From contig CAUWAG010000018.1 of assembly GCA_963556695.1 (NCBI GenBank), forward strand, positions 1,302,001-1,366,000: DNA of 64,000 bases, given 5' to 3'. A program made the translations under genes and the position numbers. Position 1 is the first letter of the stretch; each line of letters starts with the position of its first letter. The notes below the pieces were generated by a model. That model had not been told where the DNA came from and did not search any database. It saw nothing but the letters and a program-made list of their open reading frames with translations. Positions 31,039-41,330 of this stretch are shown here, in pieces. This DNA is from Anthostomella pinea. Its lineage: Eukaryota; Ascomycota; Sordariomycetes; Xylariales; Xylariaceae.

Positions 31039-33660
31039 AAAGTACTTACCAGAAGCCGGCTAGAGGCAAGAGAGAATACATCGTGATGCTCTTGCGGTTG
31101 AACGATGGATACCTTGTTGTTATAGTCCACGATCAAGTGTTGCTGCTGTCTCGTGGTTGTGCAATGAAAGAGTGCTATGCGAGACAGCTTGGTGCGCAAC
31201 TTGGGCACATATTTATGGATTTTGCAGTTGCCGCAAGTGACTGATTGGAGTTTCATTGTATCTGAGGCGGAATGGACGCCTACAGTATTGAGAGATTTAG
31301 CCTATGAATAACAATGATCGTGCGCCTTTCTGCTTAGAACTGGAGGTCATATTCTTTCTATGTGAAGGCTATCTCTCTTTATATCTTGTTCACTGGCTTG
31401 ATGGTTGATGCGATACAGCTGGCGGGCTAAGTCACTCGTCTCACTGGACTCCGGCGAAGAAATGTCAGAGTAACGTTTCTAAGGGTGATGGTATTGCGCA
31501 TAGTCATACGCCATACACAATTATCAACCTCAGTCGCGTTGTCATTCACTGGTGATGGGAGAACGACTCGTGTCGGTAACAAGCGGTATGGCGAGGGGAT
31601 TATAGACCTGGCTTACATCCTCTACACGACCGACAACAGATTCCCTCTCGGGAACTGCATCTTGACCGCCGGGAAGTCGCTGCCCCGTCGTGAAGCCCCA
31701 ACCTTCCACTCGTCGTTAGTGATTCTGTTTCGCCGGGAGTCAGACCTCGAGGCTGCCTTGTAGGTAATATTGGTATTGATTTCCCCCCTATTTCATGTTC
31801 CAACTCTAGCGTGGCCATTCTAAACGGCCAGGAGTAGCGCATGAAGAATGCCTCCAGAGTCTGAATCACTCCCGAAAACATCCCACTTAGTAACAAGTAC
31901 TGACTAGGACATGCTGCAGTAATACACCAGCAAGGATGAGCTCCATGACACCAGCATCAATCCTACCAGGGGGTTAACAGTGCAGTCACAAGGATATCGT
32001 CGCGTGGCGTCTCAAGAGACACCGAGTCTGGCGTGTATCAGAGCTGCCGTAACCCTTGGAAACAGCTGCAGCCCGAGCCACCAGGTATCGTAGTCGACGG
32101 CACTTCTAGACTCACCACCACCTGTCTAGAGCACCTCCTCGCTTCGACGCACCCTCTCCGTACAGACCCAAGTCGTCTCGGCTTTGTAGACTTGTTTGCT
32201 TTTCGTGTAGCACCTACCAATAACCATGCTCCTGGTATTACTCTCTACCCCGATCAGACTAGCTAGGACCTGCAGTGAGACGACATCTTTGTTGGGATTC
32301 ACCGGCGGGTGGAAAGGGGGTTGTGATCAGTGAGACTCTGGTGCATTGAACAGCCCTCGTGCGTACGTCTGCGCAAATATGACTAAAGCAAATGGGGGAT
32401 GAATGATAAAGCTTAAACCGCCCTTGATCTTCCGCTTGTAGGTGTTACTAGAGGCTTATGTCATACCTCCTGGCAAGGGTTATTCCCTTAACCAGGAACG
32501 AGTTCCTCCTTAAGATACGGCGTTTTTCGAACGGGCACAAATATTCATTTCCTCAGCCGGTGACGTCTATTGCAGCATTCGATAGGCTCCCTCCAGACTA
32601 TGCTACAAACCTCCTCGAGGCAGCAACTTAAAGACTGCACCAAGCCAGGTTCACCGACTTTTCATCCGTCTATACGTGCAGTGCAGTGGGACATCAGCTC
32701 CGGATCTATACTCCATCGTCCAATCTCCCACCGCCCGCATACAAACTTCTCGCGGAACTTTAGTGTCTCAGGGTTTCCCCCACAGCTACCGGAATTCATA
32801 GCCCAGATGCCATCTATCGTGCTTCCTCCTACGTGATGGCATAATCCATGTCCAGCACTCACGCCGGAAGTAGTCCCCTACCTCCATAACACATGGTGAA
32901 ACCGAGACCGCGCAGCTTACGGCCGACATGTGGTGCACCAGGTTTCCGGAGCGCTGGCTTCACCTTTCCGGGACACCACCCGGTGGCACGCATGGCGCAA
33001 GGGAGCGGGGCACGTGGAAACGATCTTGCGTCGATAAAGTATCGTCGGATTCCGCGGTACTCCCGGACTCGGGGCCACCTGTGTGGACAGCTTGGAGATG
33101 CCGAAGTGTGATGAAAATGATAGTGCCCAGGGCCTCTTGAGGTGAGAGCCCTTGCGCCTGGGCACTGCCTCCAGTCTATGGCTACACCGCTTACTGCCTT
33201 GATCAACTTGAGGCATTAGATGACGTGACAATCAGGTATATTCGTCAGGTTTTGCTAGGATGTTGATATTTTAGCGAGGACCACAGAATACAGTGGCCAT
33301 GATGAGGGAATCAAGGTTGCAAATACGAGAGGTTATCTCCTTACTACGGTCTGCAGAAGAAGGCATTGTCGGGCTCGATGACAATAGTAGTCAAGTGACG
33401 TTAGAGAAGATGCACTGAGGGTGCATCCTGGGCTCAGTGCATGACTAATAACACATTGAGTGATTCTTATCACTGCCTCTCCAGGATTTCATTATTGAAG
33501 GGTGGCAGGGATACTGAAGGTTGATCACGAAGTAGTTGGGCAGTTGTCAGTTGACAGTTGTGGTACTAATGGTGTATTATCCAAATATGATGGTTTTCTT
33601 TTTCTTCTGAATGAAGGAGACAACTAGCTGTATATACACACAATATCCACGAAGTATCCA
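31039..33660. other. 2.6-kb gene-poor region
   Basis: Frames of 60-115 codons exist on both strands (for example plus 31485-31763, minus 33206-32859), but none shows a motif, a signal peptide or plausible splicing partners. It may contain further decayed sequence from the GT2 fragment. No gene is supported. Confidence 0.35.
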
Positions 33661-33823
33661 GGTCACTTTTGGGACCGAATAGGGGTACGGAAGTCTGAAT
33701 AAGCTGGTATACGGACCCCGAATACCCCTTTTAGGTGACCCTTTTTCGGATATCCGAAAAAGGGGGGTCTGACTACCACACTATACGGATATCTGTGATA
33801 TCCGTGATATCCGTGGGGCTATC
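33661..33823. repeat. Palindrome-rich segment with a perfect 26-bp palindrome
   Basis: 33739-33764 is a perfect 26-bp palindrome: CCCTTTTTCGGAT followed by its exact reverse complement. To the left, GGTCAC...ACCGAATAGGGGTA (from 33661) is mirrored by CCGAATACCCCTTTTAGGTG (~33717-33736). To the right, GATATCYGTGATATCCGTG repeats follow (33787-33813). The segment could be a small foldback element. No coding capacity. Confidence 0.6.
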
Positions 33824-34393
33824 ACTCACATTCATTAAGTACCAATCATCGCGTCTGATGACGTGACATGTGTATGGCATAACTAATGTCCCTCTCGCTC
33901 GATCCCCGTTGAGTGTTTCGATTCCTCGCGTTCGAAGTGCCGAGTTCGGCCTCATTGTATCACATGATGGCTTCGAACGCAAGCAGTAGACTAAGACCTG
34001 TCAGAGGGAACGCTGCTTGTGACTAGCATCACCATCGACCCATCAAACACATTACAGACACACCTCTGTAATAACGGTGCCCTATATGAAGCTATATAAG
34101 CCAGGATATGCCTCTTAATAAGGCTGGGCCCCGGGTGTCTTGCTTGAACAATGACAATATCATTCTAATTATATCAGTATAGGCCGGGATAAGGTGTGAT
34201 ACGCACGTGAGTCTTCAGTGACGCACGCTATTAAGTGATTCGATAGCGTACCCTGGCAAGCAGGGTGATCCCCCATCCTCCACGAGCTTCACCAGGTCAG
34301 TTGGATACTGTAGGACTCGACTTCCCGAAAGCGATAGCTACTGCCAAGTTCCAACGGCCTAACGGCTCTGCATCTGACAGGCCAGACGGGTGG

Positions 34394-34545
34394 TGTTGAA
34401 TGGGAGCCGGAAATAGACACCGGAAGATCTCCAGTGGGGCAGAGACGCACAGGGCATCTGACCCACCAAGAAGACAGATGATCAATCGTTGTACGCAAAA
34501 CAAGAACACAATCAATAGAATCCATTAACATCCGTGTATTCAACA
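34394..34545. repeat. Solo LTR (152 bp), second copy of the family at 20917
   Basis: Begins TGTTGAATGGGAGCCGG and ends CCGTGTATTCAACA. It has a perfect 5-bp target duplication, GGTGG, at 34389-34393 and 34546-34550. It matches 20917-21069 along its length, with scattered substitutions and small indels concentrated in the second half. No internal retrotransposon sequence adjoins it. Confidence 0.8.
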
Positions 34546-35170
34546 GGTGGGCCTCTGTTTAGTAGTGCGCTCTGAAAGTCTATGCAATTAAGTCTTTTTT
34601 AAAACATTAGTAACGTTACGATTTTGCTGGAGAATACGCTCCGCTTAAATCAACCTTTTCCTTTGTAATATTTAACTTAGTAGGTATATTTAAACGATAT
34701 TTATATACGACGAATTATATTATTGCGATATATTTTTCCGCTTAAAAATGGGGTTTTTATTTACGTTGCCGTTGCCGGAATTGATTCGAAGTAGTAATTG
34801 TAAGCCGTGCGCGCTGTTATAGCGTTATAGCTATGTTACGTAGCTTTTAATAAAACCTTTTATTAGCGGTAATAAAGCCGCGGAAGCGGCGTTGCTTGCA
34901 GCTAGCTAGGCACAGCTAGATCAAAAACTTATAAATAGATAAAATGTTTTAAGTTGGGTGTATATTAAGTGTAGTAGCAAGTATTATTATCCTGCGGCTT
35001 TCCTTTTATTTTGTTTCTTATTAGCGGTAGTAAAGTTGTAAAAGCGGCGCTGCTTGCAGCCAATAAGGCACGATTAAATTAAGAAGTCATAGGATTAAAT
35101 AGATAAAAACACCTTACGTTAAGTGTATATTAAGTGCAGTAGTAAGTATTATCGTCCAGCTTCTTCCATA
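34546..35170. repeat. AT-rich, RIP-like tract with a ~158-bp tandem repeat
   Basis: This stretch is strikingly AT-rich and rich in TA steps compared with its neighbours. ATTAGCGGTAATAAAGCCGC at 34862 recurs as ATTAGCGGTAGTAAAGTTGT at 35020, and the two units stay alignable to AAGTGTATATTAAGTGYAGT near their ends, giving a period of ~158 bp. The differences are largely C/T and G/A, as RIP would produce. No coding frame. Confidence 0.6.
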
Positions 35171-37600
35171 TTATGCGTTAGCCTTACTTGTGAAATGCGC
35201 GCAGCGCATTGAGAAGCTACGAAGTAGCTGGTATACCGAGAGACCGTTAGCTCTCGGGCAATGCCTCTCCGGACGGATTCCCTGGAGTGCCTGGGCAACG
35301 TGGGCGTTGAATGGACCTCCCCGCATCACCCACATCACCCGCATCACAATCACGCTGGGGGGGAGGGGGCTTGCGTCCACCCTTTCACGGCGTCCCTCGC
35401 GCCCCTCGGGGACTCTGTCAGCGTGCTCTTGAGCCTTGATCCCTTTCAGGAACCGTTACGCTAGCATGCAGGGGAATGCCGGAGGGGTGTGTGGGCTGTC
35501 AGGGCGGGCGCACGGACAGGGCCAGGGGAGGCTTGTGAGACAAGATCGGAATGGGGCCTCTTATCGGCGTGAGTCCATCGTGACATGAACGGATGAGAAA
35601 CCATGCCAGAGGCTTCCGTGGTATCGGATACGTGTCGAGACTCGGTCCGAAGATGTTTCGCACAACTTCAGCTGGGATCTATGTTAATGGAAATAGTGTC
35701 AGTGACCCCCACGGTCTCAACACGGGGAGCGAGGGCCTCCTGGTTGTGTGATGAATCCGAAGTCTGAGACTCAACAGGGTCCGTGAGTAAAGACCTGATG
35801 TACCGGATCTGGTCTTCCAGGGCAGATCAATTCTTCGCCTCGTCAGTCGAGGGCAGCGACTTTGGAAGGCCAATTGAGGACGGATTGACATGTTCGCAGC
35901 GGGTATGTAGCCGGGTCCGGAAAAGAAACACAATTCCGCGCATCTAGAAGGCTCTGACAATACCGCATGAGCATAGAGGCGAAGTCCGGAAGACGCAGCA
36001 TACTTGGTCGTCATAATCATGCGTCGCGCAAGCGACAAGAGAGGGTGTCAAAGAATGATGATCGAAACTTAATAGTTCATCCTATCATATCAACAAGCCT
36101 GTATATAAGACGATGCTATAATAGCTGGCCGCAGCTCTTATTATAACTTCTCACTGCCCGTCCGCAGCACGAGCAAAACCGGTCCAAAACGCGGCGGGGA
36201 AGTCGGAACCAACATATGAAATGCTTATTGGAACAGCACAGACAGACTCTAGCCGGCTGCTGACGTGAGAAACGGTCAAGGCGATTGTAATGGAATCATC
36301 TGGTGGAGGGGACTGAGCTTCGTCACATTCATGCCCTCGTTGCCATTATGCGGAGACCACACTTGTCACCGGATGCATCACCACGAACGTACGATCGCTG
36401 CTTGAGCAAGTCGGAAGACTGTTGATAAGGGGCTGCAAGAACCAGGTGACAGCTTTCGTTATCTACGAGGCCTAAACGACAGTAAGGCCATCGTTAAACT
36501 GGCATAGGTCCCAAGGCATGATCGTGCCAGCATCACGTGAATGACCACTCTCGTTTCATCGCATACATTAAGACGCACTCAATCTGGCAACAAACAATTT
36601 GCTCGAGGGGTCGATCGGCGTACGTGACACCGGGAATCCGGTCTTGCCGGCTCCCCACATCACAACCTTCGTTTCCAGATCCACCGACGGCCTGTTATCC
36701 CGAGAGCTGGAATAACAGCGAGTTCCAAAGTGACCCACTACATGCAGTCCCTTACACTGTTGAAGTGGTCCAATGTTCAACACATGCTCCTTCGTCGGTG
36801 CCTATGACGCATGGCGCAATATCCCGATGATGCGGAGGAACCTCCACCATCATCACGGGAGCTAACGAACAGCTGGTCTTGACAACGGCGCCGTTGGCTT
36901 GACGACCTACTAATGACAGACACGATCAGGGTTCACAGGATGTAAACTCTAGCCGCGGGGTTAGGTTGAGAGAGTCGAGCGGAAATACTGCTTCAATAAG
37001 TCAATGAAGCCGGATGAGAGGGAGGCGTCGCGAACCGAATGATACTCTCTCGTTGTCTAAATACGAAGACCATTCTCACGTGGATCAATGATTGGAGCGG
37101 GACAAGCCATTTTCACCCATAGCCAGATCTATCATCTGGTCGATTCGACCTTCAGGAACCGCAGTGCATGGTTCTAGCCTCTGGCCCTGCTTCTGCTGCC
37201 ATGCGACCAATCACCGCGACAGAATCGAGCATGAGTGAATAGTATTACGCAACCTCCCAGCGGCGTCATGGCCTTTCTGGGAAGCTTAAAGGTCGGCTGC
37301 GTTGCATCGAGTGGCCATCGACCACCTCCCAGAGCCCGGCCGAGCAGCCCGTTGGGGTAATCGGGCGCCGAATGATGGAGATTTGCAGATGAAGATACGC
37401 GCCCTTCATGCCGGAAAAATGGAATCGACTTGAGGGGTCGCGCATCAATGACCGGCCTTGACCGGGAGAACTGTCGTCGAGTCGATATACAAAAAGAGAG
37501 GAAGATCCTCTTGTAATGTGTGAATAGCGAGCGACAGCAGCCTCTGCCACGGTCCGCGGGAAACCATTCGCTTGCCTCCCTAGACTCCCCCGTCGTCAAC
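35171..37600. other. 2.4-kb region without a convincing gene
   Basis: At 35214-35258 two small hairpins follow each other: AGCTAC-GAA-GTAGCT and CCGAGAG...CTCTCGG. Further right only short frames (minus 36038-35679, plus 36537-36830) occur, without motifs. The last ~300 bp should hold the promoter and leader of the gene at 37601. Confidence 0.35.
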
Positions 37601-39048
37601 ATGAAGTGCCAGATGCCCCATCTCGCCATCCCGGCAAGCCTCCTGGTGCTGGTGGGCCGCGCGCTCGCCGCGGCCAGCGGAGACTTCAACGTCCTGACCA
37701 TGAACGTGGCAGGGCTGCCGGCCATCTTCAACGGCAACGACGTCCCCGGAGACAAGACGACCAACTCGGAGTTGATAGGGTCGTATTTCGCGGAATATGG
37801 GTATGACATAATCCACGTGCAAGAGGTTCGTGTTTCATCCCCTACGAGGAAGGGCACATCCCTTGAAACTCCAGGGATGTCCGAACTCGCCTCACGCTCA
37901 TGGGATGGAACGGCAGATGGCTGACTGAACCCTGGTGTTTGTAGGACTTCAACTACCATGCGTACATCTACGAGACGGACACGCACGCCTACCGCTCGGC
38001 AACGTCCGGTGGCGTGCCCCTCGGATCGGGCCTCAACACGCTGGCCAACTTTGACTGGGTCGACTACACACGCGTCAAGTGGGAGACGTGCAGCGACGCG
38101 TCCGAAAATGACTGCCTGACGCCCAAGGGCTTCACGTTTATGCGGACGCAGCTCGACGACGGTGTTTATATCGACGCGTACAACCTGCACACAGATGCCG
38201 GTACTGAGGATGGCGACGAGACGGCGCGCACGGCCAACGTGCAGCAAGTGGCCGACTACATCGACGCGTGGAGCATCGGCAACGCCGTGCTCGTCTTCGG
38301 CGACACCAACTCGCGGTACACGCGCACGGCCGACAACATCCGCGTGCTCAGCAGCCAGAACAACCTGACCGACAGCTGGGTCGAGCTGGTACACGGCGGC
38401 GCCATCCCGGCCGAGGAGCTCCTCTGCGACAACCCGAGCACGACCAACGAGTGCGAGACGGTCGACAAGGTCTTCTACCGCGGCAGCGCGCTGCTCGACC
38501 TCAGCACGACCTACTGGAACTACGAAAGCTCCAAGTTCCTGCAGGCCAACGGTAGCATCCTCACGGACCACAACCCCATCACGGTCAATTTCACCTGGAC
38601 CGCCGGCGCCTCGCTGCGGCAGTCAACCTTCCTGGGCGGGCCGCACGGGACCTGGTTCAGCGACGTGCCGACGCTGGAGACGGTCTCGGCCTCGCCCAAG
38701 GCCAGCGTGCTCACCTTTGCCGGAGCCGAGCGACTCGACAGCGTGGGCGTGACGCTCGCGGACGGCACGGTGCTGTCGCACGGGGGCACGGGCGGCGACG
38801 TCGCGACTCTCGCGCTCGCGGACGACGAGTTCTGGACCGGCGCGGAGCTGTGCCAGGGCCAGTATTCGGACCAGACGCGCAACTTCTACATCCGCGCCAC
38901 GACGAGCGCGGGCAGCGCGCTCGAGGCCGGCACGGCGACCGACGACTGCGCGACGTTCGCGGCGCCCGACGGCTGGGCTATCGTGGGGTTCCTGGGCCAG
39001 GCGGGCGACGAGATGGACCAGCTGGCGTTTGTGTATGCGCCGCAGTAG
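37601..39048 (+). CDS. Secreted endonuclease/exonuclease/phosphatase-family protein with jacalin-like C-terminal domain
   Basis: Two exons (37601-37825, 37945-39048) give 442 residues; the donor is GTTCGT, the acceptor TTTGTAG, and the join reads HVQEDFNYH. The start MKCQMPHLAIPASLLVLVGR gives a signal peptide of about 24 residues. EEP-fold motifs are in order: FNVLTMNVAGLP, HVQED (metal-binding Glu), YNLHTDAG, VFGDTNSRYTR and ILTDHNPITV (catalytic Asp-His). This pattern is that of sphingomyelinase/phosphodiesterase-like members. From ~residue 285 a Gly-rich beta domain (FLGGPHGTWFSDVP, WAIVGFLGQAGDEMDQLAFV) is jacalin-lectin-like. An extracellular lipid or nucleotide phosphodiesterase held on glycans is inferred. 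GC-rich codons produce a long antisense frame that is not a gene. Confidence 0.87.
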
Positions 39049-41302
39049 TTCAGCCGGAGCGTCTGTTACCTACCTACAACCTAATCTAGTTGTGTAATTC
39101 GTAATTCGTAATCATACACCTTCTTCCGTGACCCGCGGTGCGATTATTGCGTAACCGGCCACGAAGACCTACCGCACAAAACGCAGACGGAAGCTCTTAG
39201 GTTACAGGTACCGTATGCACAGGTCCCACCGCCGGCCCCTTAATAAAGAGAGAAGAAGCCCCTAAAAAGTGAAGCTATCGAGCAGACAAAGCTGGCCGGC
39301 TCACGGATCGAACCGTACCCGATGAAATGGGGACCCGCATTAGCCAGCAGCCCAGGGCCCCGGGTCCCAGACGCGGAGAATCGGAGATGCGACCACGACT
39401 CGGCCGTGTTGCATTCCTCCGACGCGTTCTATACTTAAATATGGATATCTGAGACCCACGTTCTTCACCGAAGAACCCATTCAATTTTTGGGGGTGCGGC
39501 CTTGTAGTTCCTTGCTAGGGGTAGGGTGTAGCGTGGCGGTGTCTAAGATGCGGTAACTATCCGTCTAGAACCCACGAGGGTGAGGGGTCCAGGGCGCCAT
39601 TTTGGAACGCGCTTGACGAGGGGAAAATGTTGAAGGTCACCGTGATGACTTAGCGAAAATCTCATCCCTGCGGCCCAGAGACGATGATACCTAATAATAG
39701 GGGAGAAACTACGAGGGATCCGGTTGGTCGAACGACTTTCTAGCTCACGCTGTTTAGTTGGGTCTATGCTCGTTGGAAAGACGCTGGTCTCTCTCGAGAG
39801 AAGTCAGGATTAAGAGGCTCAACATGCCGCAAACGTGTCGACAGGGCAAGCAAGTTGAAGTGGAAGTTTAAAAAAATTGCTACAACTCTCACGCTGCATA
39901 TCGTGACTCAAGAATGAAGCTACAACGCGCATAGCCTGCGGGAGTCAAGACCAGAGTAAGTACGGCCAACATCCCCGGGGCGATCACCCCACAGCGCATT
40001 AGGCCCTACCGTAGGCGTACCGGAGCCGCATTCCCGTCTCCGCGATCCAGGCCACTGCGTCTGCGAGACCTCAGATGCGAAGCGATATGTTCGGTTTGCT
40101 ATCACTGTTAGAGGCAAGTCCACTTCATTTCACTGCTCACCTCTAAGAGAGGAAATGCCTGCAGGAAGAAGTATACACGTGACATGCGTTTCGATTCGTC
40201 TTGCGCTGGTCCATGCTGGGTATCGTGATGGCTAAGAAAATTGCCGGCTTCATTGCCGGAGCAACGACGGCACTATCCCAGGGCAAGCCGTCTAGCTACG
40301 CCGTAGCCTATCTGCTAGGAACGGGACTTTCACAAGCCGCGGTGCTAGCCAGCGCCGGTAGTCCGGAGCCACCACCGCTCGCGGACGGTTCTTTATGTGA
40401 CAGAGGCTAGCTCGACTAACCTTTCACGGCTGTAGCGTTGGGAAGGTCGCCGACTTTGGCAGTGGGGGGCATGGAAGCGGCGTGAGTGTAGCAGAATAAA
40501 GAATAACTTCCAGGAGCTAGGAGGGTGGAGAGGCAGCCCGGATGGACACCAAGAGTGAGACCTTATGACCTAGCCTGGGTATGAGGCATGATGAGTGAGG
40601 GTTCAGTGTATGTGAGGCTGATCAAAAAGACCACATAGGGACACCAGCAATCAGCCCCTTAATTTACGTCGAAAACTTCATCAGATGGCTTGAGATCGTA
40701 AGAGAACGGGTTATGTATGAACTCCCACGCATAGCTCTCCTCACGGCGCCGGTGCTGGATAGCCCAGTAATCCGTCTGCCGGGAGCGCGGGAAGGGCTGA
40801 AAGTGGCGGGATGAGGCTTTTTCTCCCATTGCTACTTCGGGCTTATCCCCCGTTGCAAAGCTTTCCATCGTTCGGAAGGAAATGTTATCTGGACGAATTG
40901 AGAGACTGCAGGTAAGCTTGCCCGCGCGACGGTCTAGTAACATGCGCCGGAACGACGGGTCACGAAGCTAACTGGCGCCGTTAAAGACGCCGGCGATGCG
41001 GCTATTTTGGGCCCAGCTGAATACCTAGCTTGTTGCTGGAGGCCGCAGGGGCGAGTCGTCGTTGCTTTTGAGGGGAGTTGGTTATCAAGCCGTCGACGGG
41101 GCGTGCCGCCCCTTCAGGGCTAAATATTTCACACAAAGGAGGTCTCTACGTACTGGAGTCTGACACCAAGTACCCGGGATAGGAGGGAAGATACGGTGAG
41201 CCGCAACAAGGTCTGCGAATCCTCAAGCGCGATAAAAAACCAGATGTACGTACGGTAGATGGACCGGGATGGGGTTCCAGCTCGGTTGGTTCTGGCGGTC
41301 AA

Positions 41303-41330
41303 GAGCGAGCGAGCGAGCGAGCGAGCGAGG
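41303..41330. repeat. (GAGC)n microsatellite
   Basis: Seven tandem units, the last imperfect (GAGG). Simple sequence, no function inferred. Confidence 0.9.

Noticed and set aside
37174..38571. 465-codon open frame on the minus strand
   Set aside because: It is antisense to the well-supported phosphodiesterase-fold gene and arises from its strong GC bias at third codon positions; its sequence is Val/Ala/Arg-rich with no motif.
39290..39360. Possible minus-strand tRNA (GGTTCGATCC resembles a B box)
   Set aside because: No A box or acceptor stem is found upstream of it on that strand.
40201..40410. 69-codon frame with hydrophobic character (IAGFIAGATTALSQ)
   Set aside because: Too short, with no splice partners or conserved motif; not distinguishable from chance.
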